Below the pieces are notes generated by a model. It was not told where the DNA came from. It searched no databases and saw nothing but the letters and a program-made list of their open reading frames with translations. From Amblyornis subalaris (lineage: Eukaryota > Chordata > Aves > Passeriformes > Ptilonorhynchidae), in the NCBI GenBank assembly GCA_018881555.1, contig JACAXG010000053.1, positions 831,895 through 895,894 on the forward strand: a stretch of DNA of 64,000 nt, read 5' to 3'. Below, piece by piece: positions 11,801 to 24,137 of this stretch. The position numbers were made by a program, and so were the translations under genes. How positions within the stretch are numbered: position 1 is the stretch's first letter; each line of letters begins with the position of its first letter.

Positions 11801-14800
11801 AGAGTCATTGTATCTTTAATTTTCATTGAAATCTTTTGCTGGGTTATCAACTCTAATTTGAAAGCTGAGTAAAATCAATGTACACAGAAAATGAAATGAT
11901 TTATTCAGGGCTTGTTCAGTCTTATCAGTCTTGTAAAGATTCTAACATACAAAGCAGATATATATCTATTTCCCTCTCCTGTTTCCTTTCAAAAACTTTG
12001 TTCCAGTCTCCTTGATACTATCATTTCATGCCTACTGAATGTGGAAAGAACATGTACTGGTTTATATCCTCTGCTTTCTCACTGAAATAGGTGGAATTCT
12101 GGAGATGTTAAATTTGTATCGATAACTTTTGTAACAGTGAAGTGTTTCATAATATTTTTAACATGCTTGAAAATAATTCTCTGTGATACAGTTTCTGATA
12201 ACATGATAATTTAATATAAAACTTTTAGCTTTAACACACCCTCAGTGTTGCAGAATGAAAACATATAGTACACTTCTGCATGCAAGGGACATGTTCCCAG
12301 TTCTATTCTAGAAAGGTACACATTTCAAAGAATACACATACTGGGACTGACTTACCGATGCTTATCCACTTGTATAATCTTTACTCGCACAAGCAATCCT
12401 GTTGAAGTTAAAACTCCCAGATACAATGCAATTACTCACATGCTTTAAGGTTGCATGGATCTTGACAACTGTACTCTGCCCCCCAGCTAAAGGTTTGCCT
12501 TAGCTTCATCTGATAAAGCCTTCTAGCTGAGTGCTCCCTGCTGTGAATATATATTTTGAAAGCTGACAAGTGTATGGCTTAAGAAGTAGAGAGCCAATTA
12601 TAAACTGCCACACATTTTTTATGAAAAAGCAAATCTAGCTGGATTTTAATATTATAACTCTCCTTTCAATGCTGTAGAGCTTTGCTGTTTACCTCACTTT
12701 ACAGCATTTTTTCTTGGGAAAGAAATGTCTGATTATAGATTTCTTGCTGATGGTAGAAGAAAGAAGAAAGAAAATGCGAACATTTTCAATACCAATCTTA
12801 ACAATGACTTTCATTGTTCGGGCAAGAACTGAGGTCATATTTGGGACTTAGCCTCAGACTATTCTGCAACAGTGCTCTGTCCCAGAGTAGACTTTACCAA
12901 AAAATTCTGCTCTCAAAACTGGAGGCATCTATTTGAAAAACAGCAGTGCCAAAGCTGAATTTTCTAGTCTCTCAAGGATGATAGTAGGCTGGCTGCATTC
13001 CAGGTTATATTGTGTTATGACTGCTGGGTACCCACTGTACATATTCAAACAGGTTGTATACACATAATGTACCTTCCATATGATACTAATAATGATAAAG
13101 CTTTCTAAGTGAATGGTGCAAAATCTGGTGCATTATCTGGCTTGGCTTTGCTAGGATAGGTGTCATAAATTGATTTTACGTGTCAATAGTGGCTATTAGC
13201 TAATGGCATAATCTGGCTTTTTGATGTGCTTCACATGCAGCCCTACTTTTAGACAAAACTGCCAATTAAAGAAGAAATGTTTTTTCCTTTTTTTCCCCTT
13301 CTTTGAATTACTTAACTACATAACCCTATCCTTATCTTCCACTGAATGTAATTAAACGATTCTTAGAAAATTACTAAGTCAACAAATCTTTGGGAAACAG
13401 TTATGCTTGTGAATGAGTGAGTGCATGTGTGTGTGAAGCAGAAAGGGAGTGATGCTGAGAGTGGGGGTGTCTTCGTTGTTATTTGAACAAACTGAGTTAA
13501 TGAGTGGTTTCCTGCAAATACCCTACTCTACAAAGCATTTCCCCTCGGAGTATTACTGTAATAAGCATTGTCCTTCGGGAACTCCAATTCTCCATGCTGA
13601 ATTTCTCTCTACGCTACAGTGGGATTTTTGGCAGGAGCTAGCAAGGAGCATATGGGATCTCAGTACTAGACAGAGATGTACTGCTGATGGAGAAAAGTAT
13701 TGTGCCCTTATCTTACAAGGATATGTTCTCATGCATGGGAGTTACTTTGGAGTATCTGAACATCATTCCTGATTTGGTCAATTCCAAAGTAACACTACAG
13801 AAGTGCATCAGTCAAAATGCTATGGAAACAGATTTAATTAAGTGGTTTACTATCTATTTATATGCTGTAAAGTCGGCTTATAAAACACCTGTTGTATTTG
13901 CATGGCTGTTCGAATCAAATGTGTATTTCTTCACTGTAAAATGAGCGTGCACCTCAGCTCACACTCTGTCACAGAAATTTCTGCAGCTCCATGCAAGTCA
14001 GCAAAATAGGGTAAGTTTATACCAGTAACACTATGACCTAAATATTTGTTAAGCTTGTACATGTCACCTCATTAGACGCAAACTTGCTACTGTGGATTTT
14101 TAATATCAGCTGGCTGCAGCATATTTTCTGCTATTTAGCCCCTGTGTCTATTTAGCAGGCTGTGTAATTACTGCTGTATGTGTCAAGACTATCCTAAGGT
14201 GATAAGATCTTGTTCTCCTACTCCATTCCCCCTTCAAGAGAAAAAAAGCGCAACTTGGTGTTATGCTTCTCTTACACTGGTGCACAGCCAGTTAGCNACA
14301 ACCTTCCTAAGGTGAAATTGCCAGTTTACACGTCAGGGCAATGGTGAAAAAATTACACTCCTCTGCTCCATGTCACATGCAACAGTTACCAACCTTCTCT
14401 TCTTCTCTTTTGCAGTTCTTCTACCCACAAAACTAAGTTAGCTTTCTTGGTGTGATAAAGCCCATCTGAATTAAGTTGTAATGTATTATCCTCTGTAATT
14501 CAGAAATATAAGTTTTACTGCTCTAAACACTGTTTTTTGAGAATAAATTGACATATAAATGAAAACCTTCCAGCCATTTATTTACTTCATAAAGAGTTTA
14601 TTATAATAGTCAGAAAATTGACTATAACATGGAAAGAAATACTGTGTAAGGATAGTTCAATTACATTGTTGACACACATCATGTCTAATTCACTTGGATT
14701 CATTTATTATTTGTTCAATATGAGTCCTTTATGTGTGTTAAAAATAATTTGATACAGCTTTTTCTGGCTCATCTGCACTAGAGATTGTAAAATGTAGTTT

Positions 14801-17800
14801 GCAGAGCACTGTGACCAGCAGAATTGCTTAAGCAGTCTTAGCATATTTTTTTTCAATGAAAGGCAGCCAACTAGCTTCACCTAAATAATACTCCTGTCTT
14901 TGTAATGGTTGTGATATTGAGCTCTCTTTACATTTAAAACTTCAGTAAATGTCATAGACCTGCAAGAAGAAATTGAGAAAGATTATTTACCTTTATCTCG
15001 TTATTCTTTCTCCATTTTTCTTTTTTTAAAGAAGGTAAGTGTGAGTACTAAATAGTCCGTCTTCTCAGTGCTTTATGGAGGAATGGATAGAAAAAAAAGT
15101 AATGTAACTTTGAAAAGAATGTAATTTTCCATGTTTATACTAGGAAAAATTAGCATCACATTATAAATCTCAGAATTTCAACCTATTTGATGAGAAGTAA
15201 ATGAAAGACAATGTTGTATTTTGCAGACTGGACTTCTGTATGGACAGGATGTTAAACAACATGTGAGTGTNTAACGTTGTACAGAGACATGTAGCACTGG
15301 TCAAAGGGCTGAAATAGTTTAAATACTTGATTACATTTCCTGATGTAGCTTTTCCCAAAATACACAAGATAGTCAAATACAGTTTATAAGCCTCCTGCCT
15401 CTGTGGCAAGTATATCCCTTCTGAAGGGATCTTACTCTTTTGGTCCGTTTCCATTTCATCTCTATTTCATGGAGCAGCGTGATTATTTTGCACTAACACA
15501 TGGGACACAGACTACCAAGGATATCAGTCTGGGAATGGAAAGGTTTGGGGAGTACAGGAATAATTGTATTTTATACAAACGACTTCTAAGTAAGATAGCC
15601 AGAAGTCAAAAAAACAGCTGCTAGCCCAGGAGCTGGGAAGCAGCTCCTCATTTACAAAAATCTACTGTAAGTGTGTGCAGTTTATTCCTCTAGGTTAGGA
15701 ACCAACTAAGTTATTGGAGAATCTCATATTCTATTGGCCTTCAAAAATACTCAATCCACATCAAAAGGTTTCAGTTTTTTAAAAGCAGGCAGGGAAATCT
15801 GACTATTTTAACATCATTTTCATTTTCTTGTCTCCTTAGGACAATACACAGGGAGAGGAGAAAACAAATCTTTCTTTTCAAATTATCATGTAAATGAAAG
15901 AAAAGGGAGTACACTCAAGAAATTTGCTCTTATGGCTTCCTGTAGAGGAGTGTATTAATGTTAGTGCCTATCCTATAAGAACATGTTATCCAGGGATCAC
16001 CAAAGAGGTGGTGTTGGTGAAACATCTGAACTGCTCTACCACACCAACCTCAGTATCCTAAGGNCTTTTTTTTTACAATATTTAATCTGCTGCAGAAATG
16101 TAAAGACATAATGATCTTCTTTTGAAAAGAAAAAAAAATGAACAAAATCAGAGTGGTCTAGAAACTCTTTATTCTTTGAAATGAACAGCTATTGTTAGTG
16201 CTGCCATAGAGATTATACCTTAAAAAGACCAGCATTTCCTCTCTGCATTNCATTTATTTTATTTTATTTTATAATCCTGTGGAAAGAAGCATTTTGAAAA
16301 AGTCTACAGAATGTCATGATTCCAACTGATCTCCTTTGTTCCTGTTATTAGATTAGATTTCTTCAGTCTCATCCTTCTGCTATAGCCCTTGAAGGACTGT
16401 GCAGCTGCTAGTATAAAATTCAGACATTTCCTGTGTTAGGAGATTATTCTCTGCTTTTATGGGAAGATGTGTATCTTTTAAACATTAGAAATCTGCTGCC
16501 AAGTACAGTTCGTAGTGTGAAGATAAATAATGTCATTAAACTAAAAAAACCTTTTAATGATTGGTGGCTATTCAGTGGGCTTAGCAATTTAAACTAGCAC
16601 TTAGAAAAATCACCGCAGTTACTCAAAGTCCTAAGCCCAACAATCATTTCAAGACAATGTAGCAGCATCCTTTTATAAAGTGGGTCACTGGTGATTCTCT
16701 GAAAGCTTAGCCCAGTAATTTTCATATTCTTTTTAGTGCTATGTAAAAGAAGAAATACAAAATGTGATTTGGGTTGTTAAAATGGCATAACATTATTTCA
16801 ATTTAGCAGGGACTGTCTAGGAATAAGGCATGCTATGGAGGTCATTCTTAATTCCCTTGAGGACAGTTGCTGTGAGCTGACAAAATTACACTTTGCTAGC
16901 CCATTNTTCTGCCCTTTGTAATGGTGAAGGAACAGATCAAGCAAATTCTGACTACAAAATTTTNCTGTTCACTCCAGTTTCTACTGTGGACTGTGTCTTT
17001 TAGTGCTGCCTATCAGCAAGTTAAAGAGACTAGCACTTAGCTCATGGACTTTTCTTTTTTTACACATATATTGTAAATATTTTCTATCTAGAAATACCTA
17101 AAATATATGTACTTTGTAATTTTTAATTGAAGAGATGTTCAATAAATCTTAAAGCACGGGAAAACACCCAATGTTAAAATNAATAAGTGGTGAGTGTATA
17201 TGAACAATTTTCCCAGAAATTAAAACTGAATCTTTCTGTCATTCTAAACATGCAACAGTTCAGCATTTATTCATTTTCATTTAAACAAGAAGGAATAGGG
17301 AATAAAGGGTTAAGACATTAAGAAGTTAGTAAGTTAAGTTAATGAAAAGAAACTTGCTTTTTTTATTGTCGTTATTCTAAATGCAAACATCTTTCNGAAA
17401 TTCAGGTCAAAATTTGGCAACTAAACGTGAATCTAAAAATCCTCTTCCATTTGTAGCAGAGAAGGTGTACTCAGAATTATGCCAGATATTAAAGATAAGT
17501 TCAGAGTGCATTCTAGTTGATTCCACAGCACAGCCTGCAGGGAATGATGCACTATAATGGATATTCCCTGCAAGGCTCAGCATATCCCTTCGGGTAGGTG
17601 CCTAGTGGATCTGANAGATGACATCCTTTTGTAATTTGATATCTCTTCCTTCCACACACACTTACTCACTCCTAGAATCTTAAAACACATTAGTGTTTAA
17701 TTACAACTTTGGTGAATTTATTCTCTTGTCCACTCTACTGTATCACTCAGAATTTATTGGGCTGGTATTAAACACNAAAATCATGTTTNCTCTAGCACTT

Positions 17801-20083
17801 CCTAAAAATATAGATGCAACTGTAAACAAAGTATTCATACTTTCATAACTAATTGATTTGTTAGAAAGGTCAGGCATTGTTCCAAACAGCATTGCAGCAG
17901 AANTATTCAGGATTTTCCAGTTTTACCATCCTAGAAGTCATATGCCCAAACANGGAAGCTTGTGAGAGCTTGAAAAGGTTTTATTACTCTGATCTTTTAA
18001 AATTCAGATTCCTAAGTGAGTCATTGTTCTTTGCATAAAAATAAGTGATTCTGTTTGACAAATCTATTTTTTGATGAAAATAGAATCTCTAGGTGGGTCC
18101 TCAGAGGGTCTGTACCTTGTTGACTTTTTGCCTAAAGTATAAAAATCTAGAGGCATGGTGTTACATCCCCTATGAAGGTTAATTATTAAATTTCATTAAC
18201 TCCACTCAGTCCCTCACAAGGGCTGTATTTCAGAATATATTCAAATAAGCTTNGCTTTTACTTTCCAACCTTTGAATAAACATGAAGCTGGCAAATATTT
18301 TTGTTCAGGGTTTTTTGTTAGTGTTTTTATTTTTCATTCTTTTCCTTTTTAATTTACCATATTTCGTTTAGCTATCAGAGACCATTTCCNCTCTCTTTCC
18401 AAGTCTGCCCTTCATGTTCTGGATAGAGGCCCTTATGGAAATCAACAAATGATTTTTTTTTTNTATTAAATAATAAACATTGTTATATTTATTGGGAGCA
18501 GTACTCAGCACCAGATCTATGAGCTAGTGGCTTGAGAGTACATCTTTGGATCTATATGAACTGTAATGAGTGAAGGAAATATTTAGATTTTCTGAAAAAC
18601 ATTAATGTGTACTGTTGATGTGGTTAAAGCTTTGTTTCCTTATCAGATTCCTGATTTTAATGAAGGGTAGCAAACCTGGAAAACAAATGCATTTGAGAAC
18701 AATTAATTCCAAATGGTCATCATGAAAAAGAAAATAAATTATGAAGANATTCTTGAGTTTTTATGTCTATGCTCTCATTCAAAGTGAGATTTTTTTCTGC
18801 TGGAGTTTATACAGATTATTATCTTCAGAGACTTTGGTGAGAACTTCAGCTTCTAGAAACNAAACGAACTCTCGTCTTCTTGGAAACAATTTGTCTTTAA
18901 AAAAAGGGCAAGGGAAAACAAGGAGAGACTTGTGTTAATCCTAAAACTGCTCTCTTGTATTCTAATAAGTGGTGTGGTTCTTCTAAGATCCTCAGATTTT
19001 GTTTGGGAGTGGTGGTAAGAGGGTAACCCTTTTCAATAATCTGGCTGCTTGTCTTGCCTGTTTTGGTAATCAAACTGTGCTGAGAGTAGGATTACAAACT
19101 GAAGCCCTTTTGTTTCAGACAATATTGCACAAGCATCATCTGTTGTTAGGGAGATAGTCATCCAGGGAACAGTCATCAAAAGATAGCATGATGTCTTTAC
19201 CCAATTCAAGCCCTTAAACACGCTTCTATTGAAAGCAGGATGGTCCCTTCCCNTTTTATTTTAAGCTACACTAGTAGCTGCTGTAAGACATAAAACAGCT
19301 AAATGATTTCGTAACAGCATTAATGAATTTAAATGAGAGCTGCAATCTGCTCTTCTTCAATCCAAACTTTCAACTACCTGGGATGAACAGGGACTACAAT
19401 TTAAAGGAAGTCATCCCGTTGGCAATTACATATGTTCACAAAGAATGGAGAATTAACCTTGTTGAGCTAATTGTAAAACAAATAATTTTAAACTAGCAAC
19501 AGTCAGAGGAAGGACTTTCTTGTCTGCAATACTGATTTTTTTCACAGTGGGGAGACAAAATTAGCAAATTGGTGTGGATGATAAACCAGAGAAGATAATA
19601 CATGGACATGATTTTTAGCTCTTGTCAAAAATCAGAACTAACCTTTACTGATGACATATTTACAGTGGCAGAAAACTCTCAAGATAAACCATTCAACACA
19701 AATCTTAGCTAATCTTTAACTGGCATATTTAACTGAATGTCCTTAGCATACAAGCTGCATATGCTCAGTATACTTAATATATGCAAAGCTTCCATTTAAT
19801 GTACAGTTTAGAGGAAGGGATGCATGAAATATTCCAGCTAAGGTAAATCCAACAAACAAAATCTTCTATATTTTATTTTGAGTATATATTTTTAATAATT
19901 CAATAGAAAATATTTCAGGAAAGTAATTATTTTATTAATTTATTCCAGTGAAGTTTTTGTAGCTTATTGTCATTGTAAGTATTGACATGTGCCAATGCTT
20001 CTTACAACAGTAACAACTTTAGATACATGTCACAATCTTTATTCCCTGTCTAAATACATATTTATAGTGAGACACATGGATTT
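8872..20083. other. Long unique AT-rich non-coding stretch
   Basis: About 11 kb without a supportable gene or recognised interspersed repeat. Minor contents: a possible worn CR1-like TTCTGTGATTCTATAAT tail near 9468-9488, a (TTTTA)n run at 16254-16272, scattered poly-T/poly-A runs, and many single Ns. Several subsegments (near 12.54-12.72, 14.04-14.20, 16.55-16.70 and 19.32-19.50 kb) are compositionally complex and free of slippage tracts, as conserved non-coding elements often are, but sequence alone cannot show conservation. Open frames of about 100 codons near 13.45 and 15.2-15.5 kb show no domains. Confidence 0.5.
16254..16272. repeat. (TTTTA)n short repeat
   Basis: Nearly four TTTTA pentamers. 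Simple slippage repeat. Confidence 0.85.
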
Positions 20084-20650
20084 GATGGATGGATCACTTG
20101 GTGAATAAGGACTTGACTGGATGGCCACACTCGAAGAGTTGTGGTTGACAACTTGATGCCCAGGTAGAGACCAGTGACAAGTGGCATTCCTCAGGGATTG
20201 GTATTGGGACCAGAGCTGTTTAACACCTTAGTTGGTGACGTGGACAGTGGGATTGAGCACACCCTCAGACCCTCAGCAAGTTTTTCAATGGCACCAAACT
20301 GTGTTGTGTGGTCAGCATGCTGGAGGGAAGGAATACCATCCAGAGGGGACCTTGACAGGCTTCAGAGGTGAATCTGTGCAAACCTACTGAAGTTCAACAA
20401 GGCCGGGTGCCAAGTACTGCACCTGGGTCAGAGCAGCACAAATACATCCCAAGCACAAACACAGGCTGGGCAGAGAATGGATTGAAAGCTGCCCTGAGGA
20501 GAAGGACTTGGGGTTGTTGGTTGATGAGAAGCTCAACATGATCTGTCAATGTGTGTTTGCAGCCCTGAAAGCCAACTGTATCCTGGGCTGTATCAAGAAA
20601 AAGTGTGACCAGGATGTCTGAGGAGATGTTTCTAACCCTTTACTTCTACT
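20084..20650 (+). mobile_element. CR1 LINE ORF2 (reverse transcriptase) remnant
   Basis: The order of conserved blocks is that of CR1 ORF2. First comes TGGATCACTTGGTGAATAAGG, then a segment translating as SGIPQGLVLGPELFNTLVGD, which corresponds to the reverse-transcriptase motif SGVPQGSVLGPxLFN. After that come GACCTTGACAGGCTTCAGAGGTG and CTGGGCAGAGAATGGATTGAAAGC..CCTGAGGAGAAGGACTTGGG. The catalytic [FY]ADD box is destroyed: AGCAAGTTTTTCAATGGCACC reads SKFFNGT instead of SKFADDT. Just before it an 8-bp duplication (ACCCTCAG twice) shifts the frame. The copy ends near 20650 in the middle of ORF2 and has no CR1 3' tail, so it is truncated at both ends and dead. Confidence 0.92.
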
Positions 20651-22633
20651 TTTTAAAAGTAAAAAAAACCCATCACATTCAGATTTGGTCTGGTTCATAC
20701 CACTACAAAATTTCTTCATGCCACTTTTATTGAAAAATACTTTGCCTCATCTACTTACAAAATGGAAATACTGGAGACTAATCAAACTAAGATTTAGTTT
20801 GTCTGGTAATAGTCTAATTAAGAATGCCCTTAAATTCATACTAAAGGTCTTTGTTCTGTTGATTCAAATGCAGTCTTTTAAGTTCACAAACTATGCTTCA
20901 CAAACACTGGATAGTTGGGAGAGCTCTTTTTGTATGTATTTGGTCAGGACCTCTCAGCAAGCTGGAAATGTAATTCTCTGCCGGGGTGACTGTTTTGTCT
21001 GAAGACAACCACTTGTTTGTGAACTATATAGACAGTTCATTGCTGCCTGATATCACAGGATATTAATCCAGAATTAACAAATGCACTGCACAGTCCCCTA
21101 ACTTTCTCTGCTGACGCAAAGCTACTCTCAGGCACTGCAGTAGGTCAGGTTAGTTGGCAAGATAAAAGGATGGCAGAGTGATCTTTGTAAGCAAGTTAAA
21201 CCAGGGATTCAGAGAGTCTAAGCAGACCTAAGTGATGATGTTTGTAGCTGTGCTACCTACTTTATCTCTTCTTCCTCTCCCACATCATCTGACTCTTCCT
21301 TGAAGATTCCTTGTTCACAGCAATAGTGAATAGCACGCTCACACAGTTCAGTGAAATAAATATATGCTAAGTGCTGGCACAAAGGCAGGTAGCGACAAAA
21401 ATGGAAGTAGAACTGCTAAGTAGCTATTTTTCAACTGTAGAATCAAATGAGGAAAAAATTGAGAGTCAAAATCAACGGAAGATTTGTGTTCCTTCAACAA
21501 AATGCTTGAAAGATAAATATCTAATAAAGTAAGCATAAGGATGTACCTACACTGTAATCTTCGTGTTGGATCTGACTTATTTTACTTTAACAAATCTATC
21601 TTTTTATCTACCTGTGACAAGTTAAATTTCTTTTGGTGGACACCTGTCAAACTGCTGTAGAGTTTCATTGTATTAAGTCTCTGTGTTTAAAACTCAATGT
21701 CTCACATTGAGTTCTACCGTGCCTTCTGTTTCATGCAGTGCTAATTAGCCACTTCATTTGAAGTGAGATATTGCAACCTGACTTTCCTGCCTTTCACCCT
21801 TTCTTTAGAACTCTCTGCAAAGCTTCTCAATTACCTACCACACCACCACATTTATCCCCATTCTCATGTCTTTGGGGATGCACCAGAATGCTGACAAAGA
21901 AAATATTTTCAAACGTTTACAATTTCTTAACTAGCACAAAAGGCCTATAGAAGATGAAGGGAACCACAGGCAGGATGTGATGCAGCAAGGCAACTTTTTC
22001 AGGCTCCTGTTTGACTGTGCAGTATCTGCAGCAGTGCCTCAAGCCTACAGCTGCTGCTCCTCTGATTCTGCCATATTTGTCCTTGCATTGTTAGAGTGCT
22101 TTCTCTCAGCCTTTACAAGTCCTATAGTTTTTTTGTGAGGAGGGGTTGTCTTCGTCTTTTTCTTCAAACAAGCATTTTTTAACTCTGCCCAGGGGAATGC
22201 TGTCCTTCGGAGCATACTTCCAGACACAGGCTGGAGAAAATATGTTTTTTCTGGAATGTGGTTAATACTTTAATTCTCCTAGCTCCTGACTAGTGCTTCA
22301 GCTCTCCAGTATAAGAGAATATACTGATGTTCCTGTCAGGCTAGTCCTTCACAAGACCCTTGGTACAAGTCTTGCCTCATCTTATGGAGCATAATGGAGG
22401 ACAGAGTAAAAATAGTGTTAGAAAAAAGGACCCTGTTGCTTCAGTAAATCAAACCAAAATGTGGAAATTGATTTTCCTCACTGTGTACACCCATCTACCT
22501 TTTACATTGGATTTTTTTCTGGAAGTATTGATAAATTCATGTTTTCATGTGAAAATATTAACCCNTATAGAATAGTGTAGTAGATTGTAAACTTCCATAA
22601 CATTTTGGTGTTGTTCTAAAAAGCCTTAAATAA
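20651..22633. other. Non-coding stretch
   Basis: No gene is supported. A 105-codon open frame at 20685-21002 starts right after the CR1 remnant but has no recognisable domain, coding bias or splice context. The remainder is ordinary AT-rich sequence, slightly richer in GC around 21.96-22.23 kb. Confidence 0.5.
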
Positions 22634-22885
22634 TGGGTGTAACTGGGGTGCAACTACCCTACCCCACAGGCCTGTGCAGTGGCATTGTGTCCGGGTCTAT
22701 GGAGGAACTGAGCCGTGGGCTCAGGCTCCTATTCCTTATGCCTGGGGCTAGGGCTTTCCCTGAGCTCCTGGCTGCTCCTGGCTGGGGTGATGGGACATGG
22801 GGAACCCTGCAATGGCCTCAGCCCATGGGGAGTTGCAGCCCTCATGGTGCCCCCAGTAAGGCTGCTCAGTCACAGCAGAAGATGC
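22634..22885. other. Unidentified GC-rich island, ~250 bp
   Basis: A sharply bounded block, rich in G+C, between AT-rich flanks. It has many CTGGGG/GCTCCTGG words and few CpG dinucleotides, so it does not look like a CpG-island promoter. Overlapping open frames of about 60-100 codons exist in two frames, as expected from base composition. The sharp edges suggest an inserted repeat of a family I do not recognise. Protein coding is not supported. Confidence 0.4.
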
Positions 22886-23928
22886 TACTTCACACAATTT
22901 GCTTAATGTTTTTAAAGAAGAAAAGAAATGCAGTTTAGTAAGANGTTTAAAGATTATTTTGATATTCCTTAGCCTGTTACTGTCATGTATGTTCCTCTAG
23001 GCTTTGTNTAATAAAACTGAGAAGGAGGCAATGAGAATTTCTGTCATAACTCAAGCTGGGGTGCTCAGTTGAAACCATAGCTTTGCCCTATGTTACCTAT
23101 ATACTAAACAAGTTCTTCTGAAAAAAAAAAAAAGTAAAAAAGAGACTTATTAAAAAAAGAAAAGGCAAGGGATTTTTGTGTAGGAGGCAGCCTTTTTACT
23201 AGTTGCCTGACCTGCAATAAGTAAACAACTGAGAACCTTTAATTATTCATACCTAATTAAATTGTTCTCATGTATCTGTATGGGCATCAGAGTTAGCAGT
23301 GCTAAGAATAAGCTATCAGCTCTCTTGGTAAGTAGGAGATATAGGCTCCTCATCCACTTCTACACTCTCTGGACAAAGTAATTAGTATTGACAAGACCCC
23401 AAATCAGTAATATTGAAAGGGATGTATTCTGCCTTGGTAATACTGAACATGCATAGAACTAATAATTGCTTAAAAATGATCTTACTACTAGGGTTTTTTT
23501 TTTTTTGTCCGGGTAGAAAACATTTCCATTTCTCTGAGAATTGTCCACTGTTCATGCTACTATGTGTTTCAGCAAAGTTTTTGGATATTCTGCTCTTTAA
23601 GTTTGCAAGAAAGACTAAAAGTTCGGTACGAAACTAAGATAATTACTTTGCTTGTCCAAATAGATACACCTAAAAAAAAATCCTCGTAGCAGATTAAAAT
23701 TTTTATATATTGTAGACTGTATGAAATATCTTGATATACTGCATATGCTGATAAGATTGCATATAAAATAGAAAGTGTCAGTGACTATCTGACAGCAGAT
23801 CCAAAAAACAGAGTATGCGAGAGAATGCTAGCTGCTTATCATGACTTCTGCTTTAAAAGCTGAAAATTAATTGATTCACATGGGACCAATGCACATTTTT
23901 TAAAATATTTCTATTACAAATTGAAGTT
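22886..23928. other. Non-coding AT-rich stretch
   Basis: Contains poly-A runs (23121-23133), a poly-T run (23494-23506) and otherwise unique-looking AT-rich DNA. No gene is seen. Confidence 0.55.
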
Positions 23929-24137
23929 CACAGAATCATAGAATGGTTGGGGTTGGAAAGGACCTTAAAGATCATCCAGTTCCNCTCACCCTACCTTGGG
24001 CAGNGACTCCTCCCACTAGACCAGGTTGCTCAAAGCCCCATCCAGCCTGGCCTTGAACAGTTCTGGGGATGGGCACTGACANCTTCTCTGGGCAACCTGT
24101 GCCAGTGCCTCACCACCCTCATAATGAAGAAGTTCAA
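23929..24137 (-). mobile_element. CR1 LINE 3' end
   Basis: Read on + it begins CACAGAATCATAGAATGG, then TTGGGGTTGGAAAGGACCTTAAAGATCATCCAGTTCC. After that come GACCAGGTTGCTCAAAGCCCCATCCAGCCTGGCCTTGAAC and CTCTGGGCAACCTGTGCCAGTGCCTCACCACCCTCATAATGAAGAAGTTC. This is the reverse complement of a standard avian CR1 3' UTR, so the element lies on the - strand, truncated at its 5' side near 24137. It is the least diverged CR1 fragment in the window apart from the 3.9 and 50.2 kb copies. It has no coding capacity. Confidence 0.95.

Noticed and set aside
13449..13772. 107-codon plus-strand frame
   Set aside because: No domain, no splice context, and a length compatible with chance in 64 kb read in six frames.
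15822..15891. Acceptor-like TCTTGTCTCCTTAG followed by a short frame with stop
   Set aside because: Same weakness as above: pyrimidine-rich AG sites are frequent in AT-rich DNA and there is no donor partner.
15990..16055. Imperfect hairpin GAGGTGGTGTTGGT...ACCACACCAACCTC as a microRNA precursor
   Set aside because: Stem pairing is broken by several mismatches and the total length is short for a stable pre-miRNA.
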